Assembly (NCBI GenBank): GCA_963724535.1
Contig: CAVRVD010000013.1
Span: 1-64,000, forward strand
From: JADJPO01 sp963724535
Lineage (GTDB): Bacteria > Actinomycetota > Actinomycetes > Actinomycetales > Kineosporiaceae
Direction: 5' to 3'
Length of the DNA: 64,000 nucleotides
Shown here: one piece after another, positions 32,792 to 42,176 of the stretch
Layout: each line of letters starts with the position of its first letter
How positions within the stretch are numbered: the first letter of the stretch is position 1
Position numbers and translations under genes: made by a program
The notes under the pieces: model-generated
The model's database searches: none
Told to the model about the DNA's origin: nothing
Seen by the model: the letters and a program-made list of their open reading frames with translations, nothing else

Positions 32792-33163
32792 GTGAGCGGG
32801 CGGCCGGGCGAGCCTCAGCCGGCGTTCGTGCTGCACGATCATCGCCGCCCCCGCCCGCATTTCGACCTTCGGCTCGAAGAGGACGGCGTGCTGCGCTCCT
32901 GGGCACTGCCACGTGGTTTGCCGACAGATCCGGCTCACAACCGGCTCGCAATCGAGGTGATCGACCACGACCTCGACCACCTTGGCTACGAGGACGCCGA
33001 CAAGAGTGTTGCGGACACCGGGTGGTGGCAGCTGCACGACCGCACCGAGCGACGGACGGTGTTCACCCTGCACGGCCGCAGTGGTTCTCACCGGTACGCC
33101 CTGATCCGGACCGGGCAGGGCTGGCTCCTGCACCTGACCAAGGGCCAGCCGGGCGGCGACTAG
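32792..33163 (+). CDS. Stand-alone LigD-type 3'-phosphoesterase
   Basis: About 123 residues matching the phosphoesterase domain of the NHEJ ligase LigD: FVLHDHRRPRPHFDLRLEED with the metal-binding His and Asp, LRSWALPRGLP, AIEVIDHDLDHLGYE, and GWLLHLTKG. This enzyme trims 3'-phosphate and ribonucleotide ends of DNA. No Ku or ligase gene is nearby. GTG 32792 is chosen; an in-frame TTG five codons earlier is possible. Confidence 0.85.
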   Translation: MSGRPGEPQPAFVLHDHRRPRPHFDLRLEEDGVLRSWALPRGLPTDPAHNRLAIEVIDHDLDHLGYEDADKSVADTGWWQLHDRTERRTVFTLHGRSGSHRYALIRTGQGWLLHLTKGQPGGD

Positions 33164-33370
33164 CTACCCACGCGCGTCAGCCGAGTCCCAGACCGTCACC
33201 CAGCCGCGGGGGCCACACACTGGTTCTCCTGAGGCTGCTCCGCGGCGGTGCCCGCTGAGCCGGCCCTGGCGGCCAGGCCGTCGTTCAGAAAGGGCCTGTG
33301 CCGTTCTGGGCGTCGATGTGTGACGGGCCGGCGCGTCGAGCACCTTCAGCTCTGGTCGGTTCGCGCGTCA

Positions 33371-34075
33371 TCAGGCTCCCGAGATGGGCTGCTCCTCCGA
33401 GCGGTAGGGCGTTCGGCCCGAGTGCCTCGCCGGACGGCCGGCCACCGCCCGGGCCCGGATGCCGCGAAGCAGGCCGAGCGCCATCACGTAGTCGGCCGGG
33501 ACGATGGCCGCGTGGTAGGCGAGCGTCAGCCACCACGGGCTCGTCCGGCCGCGAACACGCAGATGCAGCCGGGTGCCGCCGTCGACCGTGGGACGCAGCA
33601 CGAACGCCCACGTCCAGTCGATGGCGGCGCCCAGGCGTCGCCGCCACGACGGCGGGACGTGGCTGGTGGAGTGCAGCACCATCGTGTGCGGCGCGTCGAC
33701 CTCATGGACGACGTACCACGCCGTCCCCGGTGCCCCGTCGGGGATGACGTCTCCGACGCGCAGGTTCCTGAGCAGCGCCGGGTCGGGGTGGTCCAGGCTC
33801 GGCCAGTTCGCCGGGAAGAGCAGCCGGTCCACCCACTCCGGGGTGTAGTAGCCGCCCAGATGCCAGCCCATCTGGGTCAGCCACGGCCAGACCCGCTCCG
33901 GAGGGGCCGCAATGGTCATCGCGTGGTCGGTGACGGCGATCGGGTTCGGCACCACGCCGTCGCCGGGCAGCATCGCCCGTCGTTCCTCCCGCGTCGAGCC
34001 AGCGGTCCGGCCGAGCACCTGCAGCACCGCGTAACCCTCGGCCGAAGCGGGGATCAGGAGCCGATACGCACGCAT
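33371..34075 (-). CDS. SRPBCC-fold protein
   Basis: A 234-residue protein with the START/SRPBCC signature: VTDHAMTIAAPPERVWPWLT, MGWHLGGYYTPEWVD, VGDVIPDGAPGTAWYVVHEV, and VDGGTRLHLRVRGRT. A single membrane-like segment follows (LAYHAAIVPADYVMALGLL). Family members bind hydrophobic ligands; function here is unknown. The open frame extends far upstream, but that extension is a shadow of plus-strand genes, so ATG 34075 is used. Confidence 0.7.
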   Translation of the reverse strand: MRAYRLLIPASAEGYAVLQVLGRTAGSTREERRAMLPGDGVVPNPIAVTDHAMTIAAPPERVWPWLTQMGWHLGGYYTPEWVDRLLFPANWPSLDHPDPALLRNLRVGDVIPDGAPGTAWYVVHEVDAPHTMVLHSTSHVPPSWRRRLGAAIDWTWAFVLRPTVDGGTRLHLRVRGRTSPWWLTLAYHAAIVPADYVMALGLLRGIRARAVAGRPARHSGRTPYRSEEQPISGA

Positions 34076-34225
34076 CCGACGACCTTCGGTGTTGCCGAGC
34101 CGGAAGAGGGAACCGCACAGGTGAAGCGTCACCAGTGTGCTGCGGCCACCGCCCGACCGAGGGGCCCTTGGGCCCCGCCCGCCCGAGACCGCACCCCTGG
34201 TCGCGGAGAGCCCTAGGCTGGGACG

Positions 34226-34669
34226 ATGGACGGCAGCGGTGACCCGCGGGTCAGGGGCGTTCTCGCAGTGGACGCGGCCGTGAATCTCACACTCGGTGTC
34301 CCGCTGCTGGTCGCGCCCCGGGCTCTTGCTCGCTCGCTGGCTCTCCCGGAGACCCCGCAGACCTTCTACCCGCGGGTGCTCGGCGCGGTGCTGACCGGGA
34401 TCGCCTCGGCGTTGATCCTGGAGCGGCGCCGAGTCGGGTCGACCGAGCTCGTCGGCCTGGGTGCCGGCGGAGCCATCGCCATCAACACCCTGGGCGGCGC
34501 AACGGTGGCCCTGTGGTTGTCCTCCCCCGAGGCCGAGCGGCTCCCAGCCCGAGGCCGGGCTCTGCTGGGGGCGGTCGCCACGACTGTGCTCGCCGTCGGC
34601 GCGGTCGAGGCACGCAGCGAGTACCGATCTCGCGGGCGCTCTGCGCGGCGCGGACCACGCCACCGATGA
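34226..34669 (+). CDS. Small integral membrane protein
   Basis: 147 residues with four hydrophobic segments: GVLAVDAAVNLTLGVPLLVA, RVLGAVLTGIASALILE, GLGAGGAIAINTLGGATVAL and ALLGAVATTVLAVGAVEA, then a basic tail. It starts at ATG 34226 and is followed 66 bp later by the Gfo/Idh gene. The family is not recognised. Confidence 0.65.
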   Translation: MDGSGDPRVRGVLAVDAAVNLTLGVPLLVAPRALARSLALPETPQTFYPRVLGAVLTGIASALILERRRVGSTELVGLGAGGAIAINTLGGATVALWLSSPEAERLPARGRALLGAVATTVLAVGAVEARSEYRSRGRSARRGPRHR

Positions 34670-34735
34670 TTCATCGAACCGCCCGCAGCGGTCCAGCACC
34701 CACGTCCGCAAGCCGCCCAGGGAGAAGGAGACGCC

Positions 34736-35731
34736 ATGCTGAGGTTCGGGCTGTTCGGTGCTGGGCGGATCGGCCGGGTGCACGCCGAGTCGCTGACCGG
34801 CCACCGGCGTACCGAGCTGGTCGCCGTCCACGATCCGCTGCACGACGCGGCCACGGCGGTCACGACGGTCTACGGTGGCCGGACCGCCGCCTCGGCCGAT
34901 GAGATCATCGACGATCCTGGCATCGACGCCGTCATCATCGGGTCGCCGACCCCGACCCACGTGCCGCTGCTGACCGCGGCGGTCCGGGCCGGCAAGGCGG
35001 TGCTCTGCGAGAAGCCGATCGACCTGGACCTGGCCCGGGTCGATGCCTGCTGGGCGGAGATCAAGGACCTGGGCGCAACCGTCATGATCGGCTTCAACCG
35101 CCGCTTCGACCCCTCCATCGCCGACGTGCAGGCCCGGGTCGCGGCTGGTGAGATCGGCCGGCTGGAACAGCTCACCCTCGTCAGCCGGGACCCCGCCCCC
35201 GCCCCGGCCGGGTACATCGCCACCTCCGGCGGGATCTTCCGGGACATGATGATCCACGACTTCGACCTGGCCCGGTTCTTCCTCGGCGACATCGTCGAGA
35301 TGCAGGCGATGGGAGCCAACCTCATCGAGCCCTACATCGAGGCGGCCGGTGACCACGACTCGGCGATGGTCACCCTGCGGGCCGCGAACGGCGCGCTGTG
35401 CCACATCGTCAACAGCCGCCGGTGCTCCTACGGCTACGACCAGCGGCTGGAGGCATTCGGGTCGACCGCGGCGCTGAGCGTGGCGAACCAGACACCGACC
35501 AGCGTGCAGCGCTTCGACGCGTCCGGGACCGGGCAGGCCGCGCCATACCTGACCTTCTTCCTCGACCGGTACACCCCCGCCTACCGCGCCGAACTCGATC
35601 ACTTCGTCACCAGCATCGAGAGCGGGACGGCGCCCAGCCCCGGGTTCGCCGACGGCCGGAAGGCGCTGACCCTGGCCAATGCTGCCGGGGAGAGCCTGCG
35701 AACCGGTGCCACCGCCCGATTGGCAGGCTGA
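34736..35731 (+). CDS. iolG: Gfo/Idh/MocA oxidoreductase, inositol 2-dehydrogenase-like
   Basis: A 331-residue NAD(P)-dependent dehydrogenase. The Rossmann motif GAGRIGRVHAESL is at residues 8-20, EKPIDLDLARV carries the conserved Lys, and the catalytic region reads GGIFRDMMIHDFDLARFFLG with the His-Asp pair. The pattern is closest to myo-inositol 2-dehydrogenases. No other inositol-catabolism gene is present, so the substrate is uncertain. Start ATG 34736 follows GGGAGAAGGAG, a strong ribosome site. Confidence 0.85.
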   Translation: MLRFGLFGAGRIGRVHAESLTGHRRTELVAVHDPLHDAATAVTTVYGGRTAASADEIIDDPGIDAVIIGSPTPTHVPLLTAAVRAGKAVLCEKPIDLDLARVDACWAEIKDLGATVMIGFNRRFDPSIADVQARVAAGEIGRLEQLTLVSRDPAPAPAGYIATSGGIFRDMMIHDFDLARFFLGDIVEMQAMGANLIEPYIEAAGDHDSAMVTLRAANGALCHIVNSRRCSYGYDQRLEAFGSTAALSVANQTPTSVQRFDASGTGQAAPYLTFFLDRYTPAYRAELDHFVTSIESGTAPSPGFADGRKALTLANAAGESLRTGATARLAG

Positions 35732-35874
35732 CCCCGGCTGCTTGGCAACCCGCACCGGTCATGGACAAGCATGTGCCCGCCGTTGCAGCGACAGCACTGC
35801 TACGGCGGGCGCCCTCGTCGTACGCTCAGCGTCACCACGCTTGACGTGCCGTCGTTGGTGCTCTGATCACCTGA

Positions 35875-36036
35875 TCAGGTGTTGCCGCCCGCACCGGCGT
35901 TGGGGTCCAGCTTGTACAACTTGGCGCTGAGCTCCTCGACCCTGGCCTCGTCACCGAGGTCGATGGCCTCGTCGATCTCGGCGATCAGGTCGTGCACTAC
36001 GGGATTGCCGCTGCGGAGATCCGGTTTGGCGGTCAT
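35875..36036 (-). CDS. Small hypothetical protein (53 aa)
   Basis: A short acidic helical protein (MTAKPDLRSGNPVVHDLIAE, IDEAIDLGDEARVEELSAKL) starting at ATG 36036 behind a strong GGAGGAGG site. The amphipathic helix with D/E-rich heptads could pair with a partner. No homolog is recognised. The clear ribosome site and regular composition support it as a real gene. Confidence 0.55.
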   Translation of the reverse strand: MTAKPDLRSGNPVVHDLIAEIDEAIDLGDEARVEELSAKLYKLDPNAGAGGNT

Positions 36037-36292
36037 CTCGATCCCTCCTCCTACCCTGGAACGCGGCTGAGGGATGGACGCCTCACAATCCATCCTGGAC
36101 CCGGACAGCGCTGCCGGACCGGGACACAAGTACTGCATCCGCCCGCCGAACGTCCGCGCAGAGCTCCAGATTGTCTGAGTCAGCCGGCCGGTCGACCTCG
36201 CGGACGCCTGGGTCATGCACCTGTCCGATGGGGTCACGCCGGACCGCGGGGCGATCGAGGCACACGTCGACGATGGGGCGGAGACCGGGTTG

Positions 36293-37087
36293 TCAGTCGA
36301 CCGGAGCCGGCGCGGCGCCGGTGGGGTCGATGCGTTCCTTCTTGCCGAGTGTCAGCGTCCGCCAACCGGCGCTCAGGTTGAACACGACGATGGCCAGGAC
36401 GCTGGCCGCCGACAGATCTGATCCGGTATCGATGGCCTCGATTGCTGCGCCGATCGTGCCGACGATGCCGAGTCCGATCGTGAGCCAAGTGAGGCCGGGA
36501 CCGAAGGCCGGGGTGCTCCGCATGGCGATTCCGAACAGGATGATCCCGATCGGGACGAGTAGCACGCCGGTCGCGAGCATGGTGTCGAAGACGCTCTGAG
36601 CGCCGTGCCAGGCGTACTCAATCATCTGCTGGTCGTCGGGAGGTGTGTCCGGGGCGCTGTACAGGTCGGCCAGCGGCGCTGTCGAGACGTGAAGCATGGA
36701 GGAGGCCGCCATGATGACGAGACCGGTTGCGGCTACAACTGTGCCGAAGAGGGCAGCGGCCGGATGCCCGGGCCTGAGCAACCTGTGTAGGACGAATGCA
36801 TGAAGGGCGAACATGATCAAGGCGCCGAGATAGAGGAAGTGCTCGGCGATTCGTCCGGACTCGATGTCGGCGAAGTCCGTCAGGGTCTCGGGGTCGGACG
36901 CATCCGGCAGCGCCAGGGCGACCACGACAGCGACCGTACTCAGCATGAGGATGCCGCCGGCGATGGCGGCGACTCCGCCCCACCGGTTCAGCTGGCGTTC
37001 TCGAGATTGCTCCGATTGCGGTGATCGACCGTGCCCTTCCGAGGCCGCTTGGCCTGTTGACACGTTGGACCCTGATGGCGTGGCCAT
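36293..37087 (-). CDS. Multi-pass membrane protein, DUF4386-like
   Basis: 264 residues with a ~35-residue polar N-terminus and about six membrane helices: VAAIAGGILMLSTVAVVVAL, FLYLGALIMFALHAFVLH, LFGTVVAATGLVIMAASSM, FDTMLATGVLLVPIGIILFG, LTWLTIGLGIVGTIGAAI and SVLAIVVFNLSAGW. The topology is like DUF4386. It lies directly upstream of nothing essential but beside another DUF4386 gene on the same strand, so they are probably paralogs in one operon. Confidence 0.65.
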   Translation of the reverse strand: MATPSGSNVSTGQAASEGHGRSPQSEQSRERQLNRWGGVAAIAGGILMLSTVAVVVALALPDASDPETLTDFADIESGRIAEHFLYLGALIMFALHAFVLHRLLRPGHPAAALFGTVVAATGLVIMAASSMLHVSTAPLADLYSAPDTPPDDQQMIEYAWHGAQSVFDTMLATGVLLVPIGIILFGIAMRSTPAFGPGLTWLTIGLGIVGTIGAAIEAIDTGSDLSAASVLAIVVFNLSAGWRTLTLGKKERIDPTGAAPAPVD

Positions 37088-37170
37088 GTCCTACTTCCTT
37101 CGCTTCAGGAGACTGGTGTCGAATCCCTGGTTCGTCGGATCTGACGGTTGGCGGCCCGGCCATCGCATGG

Positions 37171-37932
37171 TCAGCTGCCTTTGACCTGCATGGCCCCCAG
37201 CCGTTCGCCGGCGTCGACGTTGCTGGCGGTGAAGGCTGATCGGTCGTCGAAGCCTTTGACGATCAACCAGAGGGCAAGTGCCAGCTCGTTGAGGGGAAGG
37301 GGGATGACGAAGATGGCCTCCATGGCCGAGTCCGAGGCACCGGAAAAGGTTTCGAGCATGATCAGCAAGGTTCCAACCAGCATCCACGCCGCAGATGCGA
37401 ACCCCCAGACCGACAGCCATCGAGGAACCAGTCTCGTGCGATGGAGCATGGCGTAGAAGATCAATGCCCCCACGGCGAAGACGAGGACGTACAGCAGGAA
37501 GATCGCGTCCTTCTCGGCCAGGAGCGAATTGCCGAGGGCCCGGAGACCGGGGCCGTTGGTTGCATCGGCGTTCTGGTGGTCCCGGCTGAGGTCTACCAGT
37601 GCCAACACCTTGGCTTCGATGGCGATGAGGAAGGCCGCCTCCAACGTTCGGAAGCCGACATAGGCCAGGGCCATCGCCTCGTTGAACCGTTTCAGCACCG
37701 GGAACAGGAAGAACCCGATGAGGGGGATCGCCAGAACCGCGACGAACTCGATGAGCACGCCGAGACGTATCGTCGTCCTGCTCGGGTAGGCGCGTTCCAG
37801 GAAGTCCTCCGAACCGGTGGCGGGGCCATGGATCAGGCCTCCGACCAGGTACAGGACCAGGGCGACGATGAAGAGCACACCCACGATGACCGCAGTCCGG
37901 CGGTCCGTATCCTCCCCTGATTCGGTCCCCAT
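37171..37932 (-). CDS. DUF4386 family membrane protein
   Basis: 253 residues with a short polar N-terminus and six or seven helices: AVIVGVLFIVALVLYLVGGL, IRLGVLIEFVAVLAIPLIGF, VGFRTLEAAFLIAIE, AIFLLYVLVFAVGALIFYAM, LSVWGFASAAWMLVGTLLIM and PLPLNELALALWLIVKGF. This is a complete DUF4386 protein, whereas the copy at 1.9-4.4 kb is IS-disrupted. Function unknown. It ends 83 bp before the next minus-strand gene starts. Confidence 0.75.
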   Translation of the reverse strand: MGTESGEDTDRRTAVIVGVLFIVALVLYLVGGLIHGPATGSEDFLERAYPSRTTIRLGVLIEFVAVLAIPLIGFFLFPVLKRFNEAMALAYVGFRTLEAAFLIAIEAKVLALVDLSRDHQNADATNGPGLRALGNSLLAEKDAIFLLYVLVFAVGALIFYAMLHRTRLVPRWLSVWGFASAAWMLVGTLLIMLETFSGASDSAMEAIFVIPLPLNELALALWLIVKGFDDRSAFTASNVDAGERLGAMQVKGS

Positions 37933-38187
37933 CGCCCCTCGCCTTCGTTGGGTACGGCCGCTGCCAGAGCGACTCAGTCGAGTGCCGAAGCCTCAAGCCT
38001 CCCCCTTCGTGAGTGGCCGTAGCGATAGACCAACGTCGCTCGGCGGGAACCGATGCCATCCCGGCTCGGGTGCCTGCCCGGCCACGCCGTCGCCCTTCCG
38101 TGTGCCCGTGACCTTCGGCTCTGGGTGGGAGCGCCCCGATCGCGTCTAGTGAAGACGAGACCCTGGTGCGGCGGCCAAGGAGGTTCG

Positions 38188-39903
38188 ATGGCAGGCAGCA
38201 TCAGACGACTCCTACGCCGCAGCACCGATGGGCCACGGCCGGCGCCGGCAACGGTCCGAACGATCGGCCAGGGCGAAGTGATCGGTCTGATCGCGGAGAA
38301 CGGGGCCCATGTCTGGCGGGGTATCCCCTTCGCCTCATCGACTGCCGGCGAGAAGCGCTGGCGGGCGCCCCAACCCGCTCCGGCCTGGAACGGGCGTCGC
38401 GAGGCGATCGAGTTCGCCCCCCGATGTGCCCAGCTCACCAACCAGGGTGACAAGGATGAGGGACTTGAGCCCGGGGTGGTGATCGGTTCGGAGGACTGTC
38501 TCGCTCTCGACATCTACGCCCCCGCCGATGCCGAAGGCGGGTCGCTACCGGTCATGGTGTGGATCCACGGAGGCGGCAACGTGTGGGGTAGGTCCGGCCT
38601 CTATGACGGCTCGCACCTCGCTGTCAACGAAGACGTCATCGTTGCAGCGGTCCAGTTCCGGGTGGGACCGCTGGGCTGGTTCTCCCATCCCGCCCTACGG
38701 GCGACCGCCGAGGAGCGCGTGGATCGGGCGGCGTGCTTTGCCACGCTCGATCTCATCGCCTCGCTGCGCTGGATCGCCGACAACATCGCCTCGTTCGGAG
38801 GCGATCCGGACTGTGTCACGATCTTCGGGGAGAGCTCAGGCGGTCACAACGTGGCGACGCTGCTGGCATCACCCCTGGCCGCGGGCCTGTTCCATCGGGC
38901 CATCATCGAGTCGGGCAGCTTCGACAGCGTGTCCGTGGCCGAAGCCGAAGGAGACGAGGGCGAGCTCGTGAACCCCTCGACCGAGATCGCACGACGACTC
39001 GGCGCTGACACTGCGCAGGAGCTACGGGCCGCCTCGGTCGAGGAGCTCTACGCCGCATGCGAGAGCGGCGATGGCTGGTTCCTCGACGTGCCCCGGGTCA
39101 TCCAGGACGGAGTGGTGTTGCCCTCGACTCCCCTGCGGGAGGCGTTCACCTCGACGGAGACGTTCAACGCGGTGCCCGTCATCACCGGCACCAATCGCGA
39201 CGAGATGAAGCTCTTCTGCATGGGCGACGACGAGATGACGAAGAAGCGATTCGGCGTCCTCGTCGTTGCCCGCGATGAGGACTTCTACGACGCGATGGCC
39301 GACTACGTCAGTCGGGTCTGGCGTATCCGCTCGGTCGTCGAGCCAGCCACTGCGATGGCCGACGCCGGGCACGACACGGTCTGGGCCTATCGGTTCGATT
39401 GGGACGACGGGGGCCATCTCCTGTTCATGGACTTCGGGAAGCTCCTGGGAGCGGCCCACGGTCTCGAGATCCCCTTCGTGTTCAACAAGTTCGAACACCT
39501 CGGCGACGCCGACCGGTTCCTGTTCACCACGAGCACCCGAAAGGACCGGGAGACACTGAGTCGGGCCATCGGCCAGTACTGGGCATCCTTCGCCCGCGAC
39601 GGCAGACCCTCGTGCCCAGGTCAACCCACTTGGCCGCCCCATGCCACCGACGGCGGAGCGTTCCTCTGCTTCGACAGCAACAATGATGGCGGGATCAGAG
39701 TCATCAACGACGTCGACAGGCTCGACACACTGGCAGACGACTTGAGGGCCGACCCTCGCCTGGACCTCCAGCAACGGCGAGCGATCGTCGACGAGATGAG
39801 CGAATGGATGTTCACCAGACCCATCCAGGCCCACCTCCGGTCCGCAGTCGACGACGCCAAGAACAAGATCTCAAGTCAGGCGCCCCAGTCTGAGCGAAGC
39901 TAG
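38188..39903 (+). CDS. Type B carboxylesterase
   Basis: A 571-residue alpha/beta-hydrolase of the carboxylesterase type B family. The nucleophile elbow FGESSGG places Ser at residue 216; the oxyanion hole is HGGGNVWG near 127-134; SEDCLALDIY at 101-110 and WRGIPFA near 43 are family signatures. The catalytic acid and His in the C-terminal half are expected but not located with certainty. The start ATG 38188 follows AGGAGG. No signal peptide is seen, so it acts in the cytoplasm. Substrate unknown. Confidence 0.87.
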   Translation: MAGSIRRLLRRSTDGPRPAPATVRTIGQGEVIGLIAENGAHVWRGIPFASSTAGEKRWRAPQPAPAWNGRREAIEFAPRCAQLTNQGDKDEGLEPGVVIGSEDCLALDIYAPADAEGGSLPVMVWIHGGGNVWGRSGLYDGSHLAVNEDVIVAAVQFRVGPLGWFSHPALRATAEERVDRAACFATLDLIASLRWIADNIASFGGDPDCVTIFGESSGGHNVATLLASPLAAGLFHRAIIESGSFDSVSVAEAEGDEGELVNPSTEIARRLGADTAQELRAASVEELYAACESGDGWFLDVPRVIQDGVVLPSTPLREAFTSTETFNAVPVITGTNRDEMKLFCMGDDEMTKKRFGVLVVARDEDFYDAMADYVSRVWRIRSVVEPATAMADAGHDTVWAYRFDWDDGGHLLFMDFGKLLGAAHGLEIPFVFNKFEHLGDADRFLFTTSTRKDRETLSRAIGQYWASFARDGRPSCPGQPTWPPHATDGGAFLCFDSNNDGGIRVINDVDRLDTLADDLRADPRLDLQQRRAIVDEMSEWMFTRPIQAHLRSAVDDAKNKISSQAPQSERS

Positions 39904-40215
39904 GGGCCCGAACTGCGGCGTTCGTCTTGAGTCGTCGGGCGGGGTCTGCTGCCGAACCCCGAGACGCGGGAGCTGATGCCGATGACGCCGATGACGCCGA
40001 TGACGAGGAACGACAGACTTGACGATCCGTGGGCCGCGAGGATGACCTGCTCCACAACTCGCAGCGCCCCCGGGTCCCACCGCCCAGCCGAAGCTCAGGA
40101 TGGAACCGGCCCCACCGAGCATGGAACCCGCAGAACCGAACGACATGATCGAGCCGACCGAGAACACCGATTGGATCGAGCCGGTCGAAAGCTCGAACGG
40201 ATGGACCTGGTGGAC
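39900..40215 (-). pseudogene. Small Gly/Ser-repeat membrane protein, frameshifted
   Basis: The minus strand reads GSIQSVFSVGSIMSFGSAGS and LGGAGSILSFG in one frame. After the run CCCGGGGGC (near 40070-40080) another frame continues RVVEQVILAAHGSSSLSFLV, then IGVIGVIGIS and a polar tail to a stop at 39902-39900. The pattern of GSxxSxGS repeats followed by a single membrane helix is known from small actinobacterial proteins. The (VIG)3 part comes from a 9-bp tandem repeat. The start codon is uncertain. Its end overlaps the convergent esterase gene. Confidence 0.45.
39977..40003. repeat. 9-bp tandem repeat, three units
   Basis: Three near-perfect units of ATGACGCCG. On the minus strand they encode VIGVIGVIG in the membrane helix of the small protein remnant, so slippage would change helix length by three residues. 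Confidence 0.6.
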
Positions 40216-40271
40216 GGCAACGACTGAACGGACTCGTATCCGGCGCCGCCAGTTTCAGTCTGGACCGGCCT

Positions 40272-40694
40272 TCATCCCGTCTCCGGCTGCTGGGGGCGCA
40301 CGGTGTTGACCGCCGGGATGTCCCAGGCCTCGTGGATGCGCCCGCCGAACACCCGCCACACGACGATCGCGTCAACGTCCAGCACGGTGCCCCCGAGGCT
40401 GATCGTGTTGGTCGCATACGCCACGACCAGCTCGTCGCCGTAGGGGGTGAGCGAATGAGGATCGTTGTGGAAGCCGCTGTCGCTTGCCTCTCCCACTCGT
40501 TCAAAGAAGCTGGCGATGCCGTCCAACCCGTGGTGGTCGCCGGTGAGGTCCGGGAGCTGCGGGTTGAAGAAGTGGAAGACGAAGCCGTCTGCGAACAGAT
40601 CCTCGTCACGGTTGGCGAAGCCGGTGGCGATGAGAGATCCGGCTCGTGCCACGAGGTCCACGTTCGCCTGCTGGGCTGATTGGGAGGGATGCAT
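40272..40694 (-). CDS. SnoaL-like polyketide-cyclase-fold protein
   Basis: About 140 residues with an NTF2-like fold: a helix LVARAGSLIATGFANRDEDL, then FVFHFFNPQLPDLTGDHHGL, DPHSLTPYGDELVVAYATNT and VVWRVFGGRIHEAWDIPAV, a typical SnoaL end. Members include cyclases, hydrolases and many uncharacterised proteins. ATG 40694 is preferred to an upstream ATG because the fold begins there. Confidence 0.7.
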   Translation of the reverse strand: MHPSQSAQQANVDLVARAGSLIATGFANRDEDLFADGFVFHFFNPQLPDLTGDHHGLDGIASFFERVGEASDSGFHNDPHSLTPYGDELVVAYATNTISLGGTVLDVDAIVVWRVFGGRIHEAWDIPAVNTVRPQQPETG

Positions 40695-40904
40695 GGGGTG
40701 TCTCCTGCCTGTCACCGCACGATGAGCCCGCGCGAACGGCACCGACCAGGGCCGAATGTCCCGTTCGTGGCAATAGCTGGACAGATCAGCCCGCCGGTGA
40801 GCGTCCGGCCTTCAGCACGGGACCGCTTGGCCTCGACCCGGCCTAGACCCGGCCTCGAACGAGGCGTCCACCCCCGTGTCACCCTGCCGTGTCCCGAGCG
40901 CGGA

Positions 40905-42050
40905 TCAGATGGTGAGCTCGAAGGCGCCGATCTCCACGACCTGGCCGTTGATCAGGGCCTCGACGACGTGGGTGCCGGGATAGTGCCTCCTGGTGCTGTG
41001 CTGTTTCAGCGAGATCGTCTTGCGGATCGTGCCCGTGGTGCCGCTGGCCAGGTGCACGGCGCCGCCTCGAAAGACCTTGGGGCTCGCAGAACCGTTCGAC
41101 TTCACGAAGTGCACCCGCAGATCGACCAGGGCGGCTGCCGTTTCCACGCCGGAATCACGCGGGTTCTCGACCGTGACCTCGATCTGCAGGCGATCGCCGA
41201 TGGCGACCGTGGATGGTTCGATCGAGGCGCCGGCCAAGCGCGCCGGTGACGATGCGCCGAACCCGAGCACCGACAGGGCTGCTGGATCGCCCTGCTTGAT
41301 CAGCGTGCGCAGTGCGTGGCGAATCATCCGGCGTTCGTCGTCGACGTGGGACCAGTCGGGTGTGGACCACCAACGACGACAGGTCTCCACGACGACGAGC
41401 GGATGGTCCTTGGCGATGTCGTTGAGGTTGTTGGCCACCGAGCGGCGCACGTACTCGGACGAGTCGTGCCGGAGCAGCTCGAGTAGAGCCAGTACGGGGG
41501 TCGGATCACTGATGAACTCCGGCAGCCGAGGCGCCCAGGGCAGGCGCGGTCGGGTCCCCTCGGACACGAGCCGCCGCACATGTTCACTCGGATCCGCTGT
41601 CCACTCTCGGAGCTGGTCCAGCGTCGCGTCCCGGTGCTGGCCGACGAGGTAGCTGCGAATCGAGAACTCGGCCGTGAACCGCTTGGTCAGCTCGTACTGC
41701 AGCTCCATGGCGGTCTGGAAGTGGCCCTGCCCGTGCTCGGCGACGAACTTGACGTGCGGCAGGTACCGGAACTGGCTCATACCGACCTCGGACCCCCCGT
41801 CCATCGCCGGACCCAACGACTCCACAAGCACCCGCAACGACCGGTCAGGGTCGGCCGGCAGATGTCGCGCCATCGTGTCGGCGATCTGTTGGGCGCGGGA
41901 GGTCAACTCGAGGTCTTCGAACCCGTCGAGACAGTCAGCAACGAACGCTTCGCGGTCGAACCCGTCCTCGGCGGTCGTCACCTCATCGATCGTGGCGGCG
42001 ATCTGCCGGACGACGCTTGGTCCGAACCTGTTCTTCAGCGGCTCCGCCAT
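40905..42050 (-). CDS. AlkC-like DNA glycosylase
   Basis: A 381-residue protein of HEAT-like repeats: MAEPLKNRFGPSVVRQIAAT is the characteristic AlkC/AlkD start. The repeats include REWTADPSEHVRRLVSEGTR, RLPWAPRLPEFISDPTPVLA and SSEYVRRSVANNLNDIAKDH. The last ~110 residues form a beta-rich Ig-like domain (GDRLQIEVTVENPRDSGV), which is the mark of AlkC rather than AlkD. AlkC excises 3-methylated and bulky bases. The ATG at 42050 is used; the longer frame adds unrelated residues. It is alone and not in an ada-type operon. Confidence 0.85.
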   Translation of the reverse strand: MAEPLKNRFGPSVVRQIAATIDEVTTAEDGFDREAFVADCLDGFEDLELTSRAQQIADTMARHLPADPDRSLRVLVESLGPAMDGGSEVGMSQFRYLPHVKFVAEHGQGHFQTAMELQYELTKRFTAEFSIRSYLVGQHRDATLDQLREWTADPSEHVRRLVSEGTRPRLPWAPRLPEFISDPTPVLALLELLRHDSSEYVRRSVANNLNDIAKDHPLVVVETCRRWWSTPDWSHVDDERRMIRHALRTLIKQGDPAALSVLGFGASSPARLAGASIEPSTVAIGDRLQIEVTVENPRDSGVETAAALVDLRVHFVKSNGSASPKVFRGGAVHLASGTTGTIRKTISLKQHSTRRHYPGTHVVEALINGQVVEIGAFELTI

Positions 42051-42176
42051 GCGCCGAGTGTCCCAGGGCTCCTGCGAGGCGCACGAGCCGTGCTCACCAC
42101 CGGCAAGCAGCACGCGAGCGCTTGCGCACCAGGAGCCGACCTCGGCACAGGATCGCCTGCACCCGAGGCGAACCTG

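Noticed and set aside
34076..35755. Minus-strand extension of the SRPBCC gene to a 794-residue frame
   Set aside because: It runs antisense to the membrane protein gene and the Gfo/Idh gene (34736-35731), whose motifs are clear. The extra residues are Arg/Gly/Asp-rich shadow translation.
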